Assembly (NCBI RefSeq): GCF_016806065.1
Contig: NZ_CP032409.1
Span: forward strand, 1 to 39,331
DNA length: 39,331 nt
Source: Rhizobium rosettiformans
Lineage (GTDB): Bacteria > Pseudomonadota > Alphaproteobacteria > Rhizobiales > Rhizobiaceae
Direction: 5' to 3'
Numbering within the stretch: the first letter of the stretch is position 1; each line of letters begins with the position of its first letter. Position numbers and translations under genes: made by a program. Under the pieces are notes generated by a model, which was not told the origin of the DNA, made no database searches, and worked only from the letters and a program-made list of their open reading frames with translations. Shown in pieces: positions 15,338 through 22,662 of this stretch.

Positions 15338-16621
15338 ATGGCCAAGGTTGAGCATACTTCGGATGCCCGTGTTCTGGTAGGCATCGACATTTCCAAACAC
15401 CGACACGAGGTGCTGATTGCCGCCCCGCGCAAAACGCGCCGCCGCCGGATGACGGTGCTGAACACCGCGGAGGATTATCGCCGTCTGATCGCTGCTTTGC
15501 TTGAGTATGACTTACCGGTCACCATCGGCTTCGAGGCGACGGGCAATTACCACCGGGCGCTGATGTTCGCCCTCGGGGCCGCGGGGTTCGATCTGAAGCT
15601 CGTCTCTTCCGTTGCTCTCGCCCGCACGCGAGAAGCACTGCACAACAGCTGGGACAAGAATGATCCTAAGGATGCGCAGGTCATCCTGCGGATGCTGGAG
15701 ATTGGGGCGGTTCAAGTCTTTCACGACCCGCTGGTCGCTGGCACTTGTGACATCCAGGAACTGTCGAAGACCTACGAGATGGTTGCGCGGTCGAAGACGG
15801 AACTCTGGCATCGTATCCTGACCCATTACCTGCCACTGTATTTTCCCGAGGCGGACCGGTTCCATCGCAGTTCTCGTGGAGACTGGTTTCTGGCGTTTCT
15901 TGAGGCCTTTCCATCTCCTCACATGATCACCGCCATGGACAAGAACGCCTTCATAGAGGCTGCCTGGCCGATAATTGGCCGCTGCGTCGGCAAGGCGGCG
16001 CTTTTGGCGGATATCTACGAGACATCAAAGACTTCTGTGGGCTTGCCCGTCGCGCCAGACTCAGATGCAATCCGGATGTTCCGCCTCGTTCTGGCGCAGG
16101 GACGCAGTCTTGTTCAGCAGCGCAACGCCATCGAGGCCCGTGCGGCAGAGCTGCTCGCCAACCATCCAGATTATCAGCTGCTGCGCACGATACCTGGAAT
16201 CGGGCCTGTCAATGCGCTGGCCGTTCTGGCTGAAGCCGGTGATCTGCGCCGCTTCCGCCATCACCGCCAGTTTCTGAAATTCTGCGGCATGGACCTCGCG
16301 ACTGTGCAATCCGGCGTATTCCGTGGTCGAAGCAAGATCTCCAAGTATGGCAATGCCCGCCTACGGCGCACACTCTGGCTGGCGAGTCAGGCTGCCGTTC
16401 TGAAGCCCGCCAACAGCTTTCGCGACAAGTTCGAGCGCTACATTGCGCAGGATCGCCAGAACCCCGATCTGCGCCGCAAGGCCTATACTGCCATCGCTGC
16501 GAAGATGGCCCGCACCATTCACGCCGTGATCAAATCCGGCGAACCCTATCGCCCCTTCTTCGAAGGGGTGAGCCCAGGCGGAAGGACCCCTCTCTGCAGA
16601 GCCGTGGAGGCAGCTTCCTGA
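15338..16621 (+). CDS. IS110-family (IS1111 group) DEDD transposase
   Basis: 427 residues from ATG 15338, which has GAGGAG upstream; a further ATG at 15299 lacks this. The N-terminal RuvC-like DEDD domain shows VGIDISKHRHEVLI (first Asp), IGFEATGNYHRAL (Glu) and NSWDKNDPKDAQVILR (two Asp). The C-terminal Transposase_20 domain shows LLRTIPGIGPVNALAVLAEA, FLKFCGMD and SKYGNARLRRTLWLAS with the nucleophile Ser region. Full length and intact. Such recombinases insert without ordinary target duplications, guided by a bridge RNA made from the element's non-coding end. Confidence 0.92.
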   Translation: MAKVEHTSDARVLVGIDISKHRHEVLIAAPRKTRRRRMTVLNTAEDYRRLIAALLEYDLPVTIGFEATGNYHRALMFALGAAGFDLKLVSSVALARTREALHNSWDKNDPKDAQVILRMLEIGAVQVFHDPLVAGTCDIQELSKTYEMVARSKTELWHRILTHYLPLYFPEADRFHRSSRGDWFLAFLEAFPSPHMITAMDKNAFIEAAWPIIGRCVGKAALLADIYETSKTSVGLPVAPDSDAIRMFRLVLAQGRSLVQQRNAIEARAAELLANHPDYQLLRTIPGIGPVNALAVLAEAGDLRRFRHHRQFLKFCGMDLATVQSGVFRGRSKISKYGNARLRRTLWLASQAAVLKPANSFRDKFERYIAQDRQNPDLRRKAYTAIAAKMARTIHAVIKSGEPYRPFFEGVSPGGRTPLCRAVEAAS

Positions 16622-16832
16622 CCTCGTAGATAATGTTCGGGCCTTCCGCTTGGGATTTAGGATCTCGTCTTGAGGACGGTGAGGGCGGCAATAAAACCGA
16701 CCCTGTATTTGCTATGGAAGAGACCACTTCTTGACGGCGGAGCCCGCCTGGGCAACTATTCATCAGGCATCCGGTCGCTCGGATGCATCGTGATCTTATG
16801 CTCAAAACGGCAAATCATTCCGCACATAGGAC
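16622..16832 (+). ncRNA. Candidate bridge RNA region of the IS1111-group element
   Basis: 211 bp of non-coding right end between the transposase stop and the element boundary. IS1111-group elements are known to encode their bridge RNA in this end. Short self-complementary stretches are visible (for example GCCC-GCCT-GGGC near 16742-16753 and ATCCGGTCGCTCGGAT near 16770). I could not derive the target- and donor-binding loops, so this is a positional and family-based call. Confidence 0.4.
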
Positions 16833-17423
16833 GTTGTCAGTGAGGATCGTGTGGATGCGATAGGGGACGGCCTTGAGCAGGTGTTCGAGAAACTCCCATG
16901 CGGTTTTACGATCTGCCTTGTCCACGAGTTGGGTGACAGCGAACTTGCTTGTCCGGTCAATGCCGACGAAGAGATAGAGCTTTCCCTCGCCAGTTTGCAC
17001 CTCAGCGATGTCGATGTGGAAGAAGCCGATCGGGTAGCGCTTGAACTTCTGCCGCGTCGGCTTGTCGCCTGCGACGTCCGGCAGGCGCGAGATGCCATGC
17101 CGTTGCAGGCACCGATGTAGCGCCGAGCGCGTCAGACGCGGAATCGACGGCTGAAGCGCATAGAGGCAATCATCCAACGGCAGTAGCGTATGACGCCGGA
17201 ATGCGACAACCATGGCCTCCTCCGCTTCGGTGAGAACGGTCGAACGCGGCTCCCTCGGCCCAGTCTTCAAGTCCTCCACCGTCGCCCGCTTGCGCCACTT
17301 CGCGACGGTTTTGGGATTGATGCCCAGCTCCTTGCTCAGCTGCGCGAGCGAAGCTTGCGATCGCTGTATTGCAGCTCTGACGGCGTGCGTGGTCGCGGCG
17401 CTCCCGTGACGAACTTGTCCCAT
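16833..17423 (-). pseudogene. IS481 transposase, N-terminal part of split gene
   Basis: 197 codons from ATG 17423 (preceded by GGAAGGAAG) to the insertion point after TILTDN. Seen: an N-terminal helix-turn-helix (AQLSKELGINPKTVAKWRKR), the linker GPREPRSTVL, RRHTLLPLDDCLYALQPSIP, and the first half of the DDE core with FFHIDIAEVQTGEGKLYLFV (first Asp) and the beginning of TDN-G-x-Q-F (second Asp). The frame resumes exactly at GIQFAEQ at 15200 on the other side of the inserted element; together 319 residues, full family length with no residue lost. Precise excision of the inserted element would restore it. Confidence 0.9.
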
Positions 17424-17479
17424 AGTGCTTCCTTCCATTCCCGGGAAAGGATCGCACCATCAAACCATGGGATCAAACA

Positions 17480-17485
17480 CCTAGC
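17480..17485 (+). repeat. IS481 target-site duplication, right copy
   Basis: CCTAGC, identical to 14831-14836. Confidence 0.85.
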
Positions 17486-17860
17486 TCCTGGCTTTCGCTT
17501 GAAGTCCCATGCCGGCGGCCTGCGCAGGTCGCTGTGCGTCCCGGTTGGCGACGTTTATGCAAAGCCCGTGCCAAAGGTGATTGCCACACTGCACCCTGGT
17601 GGCGATCAGGAAACACACTGGCGACGGCGTAAGGGGTGCGGTAGGCGGGGAAAGGTGGCTGTCTGGGAAGCGAAAGCCCCTTTCGGGCTGGACAGCCAAA
17701 CTTGCAGGGCTCGAAGGATCTTTGGCAGAAAGCGACGCCAGCGCCGACCTGGCCTAGGGGATACGGGCAGGCCGATTAACGCGGCCTGCAGGATCCGTTG
17801 GACGTTGGCGCAAAGTGTCACGCTGAAATCTCCCGCCGGTGCGACGGAAGATCCGCGTTG
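17486..17860. other. Unassigned 375-bp segment between IS481 and the MFS fragment
   Basis: Neither strand gives a protein I recognise. The longest minus-strand reading (17821-17606, starting VTLCANVQRILQAALIGLPV, rich in Arg, Pro and Ala) looks like the end of some gene but has no identifiable motif. The segment joins the truncated MFS transporter frame at about 17860, so its right edge is a recombination junction; its left edge is the intact IS481 target duplication, so it was already adjacent to the MgtC-like gene's flank before IS481 arrived. Confidence 0.4.
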
Positions 17861-18383
17861 GCCGCCCGCCTACCAGGGCCTCGGCGGCATAGGCGGTGAG
17901 AATGCCCGCGATTGCCACGCCCACATAGCCCGAGAACTCGTTGAGCCCCATGGTGAGGCCCCGCTCCTCAGCCTTGGTAATGTCGAGCTTCGCGGTCCGC
18001 GTCATCGACCAGCAAAGGCCCTGGTTGACGCCCACAAGCACGGTCGCCGCGACGATCCAGTTCCAGTCCGGCGCATGCCAGATCATCACCGGGATCGGCA
18101 GTGCTGCGACCCAGCCCCAGAACAGCACCCGCTTGCGCCCGATCCGTTCCGACCAGCGCCCTGCAACGAAGTTCATCACCGCCTTCACCGCACCGAAGGC
18201 CACGACGAAGGACGCCAGCAGCAGAAACGAGCCGCGCTCGAGCCCGAATTCTCTCTCGGCCAGCGCCGGGACGACCGTGCGCGTCATCCCGATGGCGAAG
18301 CCCACCAGCATCACCTGGATAAGCTGGTGGGCAACCTGGCCCGCGTTCTCACGGATGCCGCGCGTGAAGTCGCTTGCGGTCAT
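17861..18383 (-). pseudogene. MFS transporter, N-terminal half
   Basis: About 174 residues from ATG 18383: TMs VAHQLIQVMLVGFAIGMTRT, SFLLLASFVVAFGAVKAVMN, the MFS loop 2-3 signature GRWSERIGRKRVLFWGW, VAATVLVGVNQGLCWSMTRT, and LNEFSGYVGVAIAGILTAYAAEA, i.e. the first six helices. Family-like sequence ends around ALVGGRPT; the rest of the frame (RIFRRTGGRFQRD...) is foreign. A complete protein would be about 400 residues. Its start overlaps the stop of the desaturase gene (ATGA), so they were co-translated. Substrate unknown. Confidence 0.75.
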
Positions 18384-18660
18384 TCGGCGGGCTCCTTTGT
18401 CGTGTTTCGGGGATCAACCGCATGGCCCGATGCCGGGCCGCGGACGGGCTGGATCAACATCCGGTCGAGCCACAGGTCGCGACGTGTACGAAATTGCTCG
18501 ATCCCGATCTCCATCTCCCCGTGCCCCTTGGCGGGCTGAGCGATGTAGGTGCCGAGCAGCCAGTCCCACCACGGCAGGTTGAAGCCGTAGTTCGAGTTGG
18601 TCTCGCGCGGATCGATGGAATGGTGCACGCGGTGCATGTCGGGGGTGACGACGAACAAGC
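18380..18660 (-). pseudogene. Sterol desaturase/fatty acid hydroxylase, C-terminal fragment
   Basis: About 93 codons: LFVVTPDMHRVHHSIDPRET carries the HxxHH iron-ligand box of the fatty acid hydroxylase superfamily, followed by NSNYGFNLPWWDWLLGTY and QFRTRRDLWLDRML, the standard C-terminus. The upstream membrane segments and the first histidine boxes are missing. At about 18660 the frame passes into the N-terminal part of a tyrosine recombinase in another frame, so the gene was cut by a recombination event. Normally these are membrane di-iron enzymes hydroxylating or desaturating lipids. Confidence 0.75.
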
Positions 18661-18664
18661 CAAG

Positions 18665-18800
18665 AGAGCAGATCATTCAGCAGCCTGCGCTGCTTCCAGA
18701 TTGTGTCGGGACTGTAACCAAGCTTTTGCAAATGCTCCTCGAGGCCTTCGGAAAGGGCCGTGACAGGGTTCTTGACCCGTCTCTTCTTGAGTTTGATCAC
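18665..18800 (-). pseudogene. Tyrosine recombinase, N-terminal fragment
   Basis: From ATG 18800 about 45 residues: MIKLKKRRVKNPVTALSEGL then EEHLQKLGYSPDTIWKQRR and LLNDLLSWL. The pattern (a single helical core-binding domain with L-x-x-x-G-[YF]-[SA]-x-x-T-I) is typical of the N-terminal SAM-like domain of tyrosine recombinases, including those of multi-recombinase mobile elements. The catalytic domain is missing; the frame runs into the desaturase fragment. Function is lost. Confidence 0.5.
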
Positions 18801-19253
18801 CGTGATGTCTCCTCGTTTCGATGCGAAAAAGGAGATGATACCAACCTTTAGGCCCGAAGATTATGCCAACAGGAATGATGTCGATTGCTGAGGCTGGGCG
18901 CCCGAAGGTTCTGCCGCGATAAAGACTGCCAGGCAAGAGAGCAGGGCAATCAACCCCAAGGCAAGTGTTGATCGCATCAAACGCCAAGACCCTCGTGGAT
19001 TGGCGGGAAAGACTACGTCAAAGCTCTGCACGGTCTATGCCTTCAATCAACGCTCAGCCCATCTTTGCTCCTAAACCTCAAGTCAGTCTGACGGAAAACC
19101 ACGAGGCGTTGAAACAGCAGAAAGCCTTGCCTGTCTTGCCCACCGTCTTACAGCTGAGCGCCGATTTCAAGGCATATGTGGCGGGCTGTCATGGCCGGAG
19201 CCACAGACAGTGGCATCGAGCTTGACTGGCATCAGCACGGCGCGGTTGCGCGC
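18801..19253. other. 453-bp stretch without a supported gene
   Basis: Between the recombinase fragment and the hydrolase gene. A plus-strand reading of 86 codons (18965-19225) has no recognisable domain, no ribosome-binding site and no codon bias like its neighbours, so I do not call it. The first about 90 bp upstream of 18800 should hold the recombinase promoter. No repeats or stable hairpins stood out. Confidence 0.4.
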
Positions 19254-20930
19254 TCAGCGCGGTGTGAGGTCCCTCAGGTGGGCGACCAGCCTCGCTTCGA
19301 TCTCGGGGGTCCAGCCCGCAGGGTCCAGCGTTTCAGCCCAGGCCGGGATGTAGTGGCGCGCGGCGTAATCATGGCCATAGCCCAGCGTTCCGACCGCGAC
19401 AGCCATGTCAAAACCGACCTGCAACATGGTGACGAGCGGAAGCCAACGCATGTCCGGCCCCAGATCCGGCGCGCGGTTCGACCTCAGCCAGTCGGGACGT
19501 CGCCAAGCCAGAGAATAGTCGAAAAAGACGATAGGATCACTGCCATATTGCAGGAAAACAAGGCGGATCGGCCCCCATGTGGCATCGAAACGCTCCAGTC
19601 CGCCAAATTGGTTGGTCGTGCGGATAAGAGAGCCGTTGCCGAATTTCGGACGCCATGCCGGGCTATCAGGATCACGGCGGTCCTGCACCATCCGCCACAT
19701 CTCGCTGAGGAATGGAGAGCCGGTCCAGAGTGCGCCCTGAAACGGGTCGCCAAACACATTCAAAAGCGGGACAGTTTCCTGAGACAGGAACGCGCCGAGG
19801 CTGAGGCCATGCAGATAGAGGCGCGGCCGCTCTGCTGCGGGAAGGGCTGTCCAGTGTCGATAGATCAGATCAAAGAGGGCGTGGGATTCGGCAATCCCAT
19901 TCTCAGGGTCGACGATCACCGACATCGGGCTGGACAAGTAGGAATACTGGATCGCCACTGTGGCCACGTCACCCCGCGTCATGTACTCCAGCGTATCCAT
20001 CGCACCGGGGTCAAGCCAGCCGGAACCGGTTGGCGTGGCGATGACGAGGTATTTCCGCTCGAACCCGCCCACCCGCATCAGTTCATCAAAGGCCAGCTTT
20101 GCGCGGTCTTCGGCGCTGCCCGAGGCGGTCAGGCCGACATAGACCCGGATCGGCTGGCGCGCCGCTGCGTTCCAGAAGGCCGCAATATCGTCGCGGTCAG
20201 GGCCGGAGATTACATAGCCGCGCCCCCATCGGCCCAGATCCTCCCATGCGATCAGCGATGCCGGACTTCCCGGCGTTGCCGCATCGCTTGGCGGCGCCAG
20301 ATCAGGCGGGATCACCAGATCGGCGATCCGCGAGGTGGTGTCGATCGTCCTGAGCGCAAGGCGAAAGGCGATGCCGTCGATCACAGCCCAGAAGATCACC
20401 AGCGCCAGCAATAGGCCGACCCCGCGAGCGACCCGCGGCGGCAGAAAGCGCGCTGAGCGCAGATGCCATTTGGCCGCGAGCAGTTCAAAGAGCCGCCCCG
20501 CGAAAAGCAGGAGTACCGCAACGACCAGGGCGAGTGCGACGACAAAGGTCGTGGCAAATCCGTCGAGTTCGGGCAGATCCCATGCCTTGCGGATCGAATT
20601 CTGCCAGTCCGCCCCCATCCAGAGACCGAAACCACAGATCACGAGCGCGAGCGCGTAGGTCGCATGCAAGAGCGCCGGGGATGGCCGAAAGATCGGCCTG
20701 AGCCCCAACCAGCGCAAGACTGAGCGCGCAAGATACGAGATCAGATAGCCAATCGCAAAGACAAGGCCGCCGAGTGCCCCCTGTATCTCAGGGCCGCGTG
20801 GCACCATCGAGGGCGTCAGCGACATGGCAAAGAGCACTGCTCCAAGCAGGACGCCCGTGGGAGAGAGCGCCCCGAAGAGGCTCGGCAACACTTGGATCAT
20901 GCCATCGGGGCGACTTTCCTTGTTGAGCAT
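19254..20930 (-). CDS. Membrane-anchored alpha/beta hydrolase (Abhydrolase_9 type)
   Basis: 558 residues from ATG 20930 (ATG 20900 and 21008 are also in frame; the longer form adds a non-conserved, His-rich leader). The N-terminal third has five or six membrane segments (LFGALSPTGVLLGAVLFAMS, LGGLVFAIGYLISYLARSVL, YALALVICGFGLWMGA, GFATTFVVALALVVAVLLLF, GVGLLLALVIFWAVIDG). The C-terminal 330 residues are a hydrolase with the nucleophile elbow LYLHGLSLGAFLS, upstream IRVYVGLTASGSAEDRA and a later YGSDPIVFFD providing an acidic residue. This two-part layout corresponds to the alpha/beta-hydrolase_9 N and catalytic families. Substrate unknown. Divergent from the DUF1269 gene, with a 310-bp shared upstream region. 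Confidence 0.8.
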   Translation of the reverse strand: MLNKESRPDGMIQVLPSLFGALSPTGVLLGAVLFAMSLTPSMVPRGPEIQGALGGLVFAIGYLISYLARSVLRWLGLRPIFRPSPALLHATYALALVICGFGLWMGADWQNSIRKAWDLPELDGFATTFVVALALVVAVLLLFAGRLFELLAAKWHLRSARFLPPRVARGVGLLLALVIFWAVIDGIAFRLALRTIDTTSRIADLVIPPDLAPPSDAATPGSPASLIAWEDLGRWGRGYVISGPDRDDIAAFWNAAARQPIRVYVGLTASGSAEDRAKLAFDELMRVGGFERKYLVIATPTGSGWLDPGAMDTLEYMTRGDVATVAIQYSYLSSPMSVIVDPENGIAESHALFDLIYRHWTALPAAERPRLYLHGLSLGAFLSQETVPLLNVFGDPFQGALWTGSPFLSEMWRMVQDRRDPDSPAWRPKFGNGSLIRTTNQFGGLERFDATWGPIRLVFLQYGSDPIVFFDYSLAWRRPDWLRSNRAPDLGPDMRWLPLVTMLQVGFDMAVAVGTLGYGHDYAARHYIPAWAETLDPAGWTPEIEARLVAHLRDLTPR

Positions 20931-21008
20931 CTTGGGTCTTTCGGCCTGATGATCTTCATGCCCTACATGGCACCGAGGCGGCCCAACAATCCAGACTAAA
21001 TCGTGCAT

Positions 21009-21240
21009 CCGGGGGCAACCGGATGGCCGCTGACCATGCGAAACAAGAAGAGAACATTTCTGGCACGGTCAGGAGCGGTCGAGTGATACAAAACTGTTGT
21101 GCGTTACGGCTATGCTATGGTTAAAATATCCATGTCGAATTTGATCGCATTTGCCAACAGGGCGTAAGCTGGCGTGGTTTGAAGAGTACTTTTTCTGATC
21201 CAGATTGACGTAATGAAGATTATGAATAGGAGTGCCCAGT
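21009..21240. promoter_or_regulatory. Divergent intergenic region upstream of the DUF1269 gene
   Basis: AT-rich compared with its surroundings, especially 21110-21230 (TGCTATGGTTAAAATATCC and GAAGATTATGAATAGGAG). It should contain promoters for both the hydrolase (leftwards) and the DUF1269 gene (rightwards). I did not find a convincing -35/-10 pair. AGGAG at 21228-21232 is the ribosome-binding site for the start at 21241. Confidence 0.4.
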
Positions 21241-21780
21241 ATGGCCGACCTCGTAGTACTTGATTTTGACGGAACTGACACGGCTGACATCGTGCTCGGC
21301 AAATTGCGCGAACTGCGCAAGGAGCATCTGATCGACATGCTCGATGCCGTGGTTGTCATCCGCCCCGAGGAAGGGGACATACAGATCAAGCAATCCGTCA
21401 ATCTGACCGCGATCGGCGCGAGCAGCGGGCTGAGCACGGGGGCGCTGGTCGGCACTCTTGCCGGTCTGCTTGTCCTCAATCCGATGGCGGGTTTCGCGAT
21501 TGGCGGCATGGCGGGCGCCGCGATGGGTGCATTGAGCGGTCGGCTGTCGGATTACGGAATAAACGACCAGTTCATCAAGGATCTTGGCGAGACCATCAAG
21601 CCCGGAACATCGGCACTTTTCGTGCTTGTGGCAAAGGCAACGACCGACAAGGTCGTCGCCGAGATCAAACAGTACGAGCCGCGCATTCTCAAGACATCGC
21701 TGTCGAAGGAACAGGAAGACAAGTTGCGCGCTCTTCTTGCCGGGCCCGCGCTTTCGGGGGACGTGTCTGCGGCGGGCTGA
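21241..21780 (+). CDS. DUF1269-family protein with glycine-rich membrane hairpin
   Basis: 179 residues. N-terminal soluble domain (DLVVLDFDGTDTADIVLGKL, HLIDMLDAVVVIRPEEGDIQI), then a glycine/alanine-rich hydrophobic pair (LSTGALVGTLAGLLVLNP and GFAIGGMAGAAMGALSGRLS, residues about 61-102), then a second soluble part (INDQFIKDLGETIKPGTSALF, VLVAKATTDKVVAEIKQ). This is the DUF1269 family, often induced under stress; no activity is known. ATG 21241 is chosen over an in-frame ATG at 21232 because the latter overlaps the AGGAG sequence. The gene is whole and ends 100 bp before the Tn3 left end. Confidence 0.82.
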   Translation: MADLVVLDFDGTDTADIVLGKLRELRKEHLIDMLDAVVVIRPEEGDIQIKQSVNLTAIGASSGLSTGALVGTLAGLLVLNPMAGFAIGGMAGAAMGALSGRLSDYGINDQFIKDLGETIKPGTSALFVLVAKATTDKVVAEIKQYEPRILKTSLSKEQEDKLRALLAGPALSGDVSAAG

Positions 21781-21880
21781 GGCGCGTCGGGCTGCAACAC
21801 GGCGCTTCGGCGCAAGGATCGTCAGGCCGATGCAATCCGGGCATCGGCCTTTCGCCGAGCAAGCATTCTCTGGACAACCT

Positions 21881-21918
21881 GGGGTCGGAACAAGATTTGC
21901 GTGAAATCGTACGCTAAG
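21881..21918 (+). repeat. Tn3 transposon 1 left inverted repeat
   Basis: 38 bp with the Tn3-family GGGG start and CGCTAAG inner end. It contains the stop codon of tnpR (21916-21914). Confidence 0.9.
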
Positions 21919-22507
21919 GCCGAACGGAGCGTGAACTCTCATCTCGGACCCGCATGATGGTCTGTCGGCTGGTTCCGAATTTCCTGGCGATCGCCGAAAC
22001 GCTCATCTCTTTTGCGAGATCGTCACGCACGCCCTGTTTCTGTTCCTCGTTGAGTGTCGAGGGTCGTCCGAGGATCTTGCCTTCGGACTTTGCCCGCCTG
22101 AGGCCGGATTGGGTGCGTTCGATCAGCAGATCCCGTTCGAACTGCGCGACGGCATTAAGAACCTGCATGGTCATGGTGCCGGATGAACTGGTGAGATCGG
22201 CACCACCCAGAGCGAGACAATAGACTTTCACGCCCATCTCCGCGAGGGCCTTAACAGTGGTGCTGACATCGATGGCGTCACGACCGAGTCGATCAAGCTT
22301 GGTGACAATGAGAACGTCACCGGATTCCAGCCGGTCCATGAGTTTGGAAAAGCCACGGCGCTGCGCGATTGCCGTGCTGCCGGAAACTGTCTCGGTGACG
22401 ATCCGGCGCGGCTCGACCTGAAAGCCGGCGGCCTCAATTTCCTGAATCTGGTTTTCGGTAGTCTGTCCGGTCGTTGAGACACGGACATAAGCAAAAGTGC
22501 GTGGCAT
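21914..22507 (-). CDS. tnpR: Serine resolvase of Tn3 transposon 1
   Basis: 197 residues from ATG 22507. The resolvase N-terminus FAYVRVSTTGQTTENQ contains the catalytic Ser; the active-site block SGDVLIVTKLDRLGRDAIDV and the helix E region NAVAQFERDLLIERTQSGLR follow. The C-terminal DNA-binding helix-turn-helix is MSVSAIARKFGTSRQTIMRV. It resolves cointegrates at res. It is transcribed away from tnpA with a 155-bp spacer carrying the res sites. An in-frame ATG 60 bp upstream (22567) would run through res and is unlikely. The stop lies within the left inverted repeat. Confidence 0.92.
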   Translation of the reverse strand: MPRTFAYVRVSTTGQTTENQIQEIEAAGFQVEPRRIVTETVSGSTAIAQRRGFSKLMDRLESGDVLIVTKLDRLGRDAIDVSTTVKALAEMGVKVYCLALGGADLTSSSGTMTMQVLNAVAQFERDLLIERTQSGLRRAKSEGKILGRPSTLNEEQKQGVRDDLAKEMSVSAIARKFGTSRQTIMRVRDESSRSVRP

Positions 22508-22662
22508 GGGGTCAATTTCGTCCGAATAGGCTGTCCGAAATATCTTCTCTGTCCTAAATCCTGTCAAGGTAATTTGTGGACAGGGTGTTTTACCCCTGTA
22601 CGCAAACGTCCGTTTCCGGACAGAGGTTTGGCCACCAGCGCATATTGTAAGGAGTAAGAACG
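22508..22662. promoter_or_regulatory. res: res recombination site and divergent promoters of Tn3 transposon 1
   Basis: 155 bp between divergent tnpR and tnpA, containing several TGTCC-type half sites: an imperfect palindrome CTGTCAA...TGGACAG (22561-22583), a perfect GTCCG-TTTC-CGGAC (22608-22621), and TGTCCG/CTGTCC units at 22532-22553. Three resolvase subsites are expected in a res site; the pattern and place fit. TAAGGAG before GTG 22663 is the tnpA ribosome-binding site. Confidence 0.65.

Larger units (their letters stand above)
15203..16832 (+). mobile_element. IS110-family (IS1111-group) insertion sequence
   Basis: Boundaries were fixed by restoring the interrupted IS481 transposase: the target read ATGCC-GT-TGTCAG, and a GT is present at both junctions (15201-15202 and 16833-16834). 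The element has no terminal inverted repeats, but subterminal ones: GGAATGA at 15212-15218 against TCATTCC at 16815-16821, part of a longer imperfect match, about 10 bp inside each end. The left non-coding end is 135 bp and the right one 211 bp. Subterminal repeats and a long right end are IS1111-group features. Inserted opposite to the IS481 gene. Confidence 0.85.
14837..17479 (-). mobile_element. IS481-family insertion sequence, interrupted by an IS1111-group element
   Basis: Outer ends are TGTTCAG at 14837 and its imperfect complement ending AACA at 17479; about 15 of 23 end positions match in inverted orientation. The element is flanked on both sides by CCTAGC (14831-14836 and 17480-17485). 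Removing the inserted 15201-16832 leaves about 1.0 kb, the normal IS481 size, with one transposase gene of 319 codons. The duplication fits the NCTAGN target consensus reported for Bordetella IS481. Confidence 0.88.

Noticed and set aside
18965..19225. 86-codon plus-strand frame between the recombinase fragment and the hydrolase
   Set aside because: No ribosome-binding site, no hydrophobic or domain pattern, and no codon bias like its neighbours.
19176..20414. 412-codon plus-strand frame
   Set aside because: Shadow of the alpha/beta hydrolase gene on the other strand, which has a nucleophile elbow and membrane helices.
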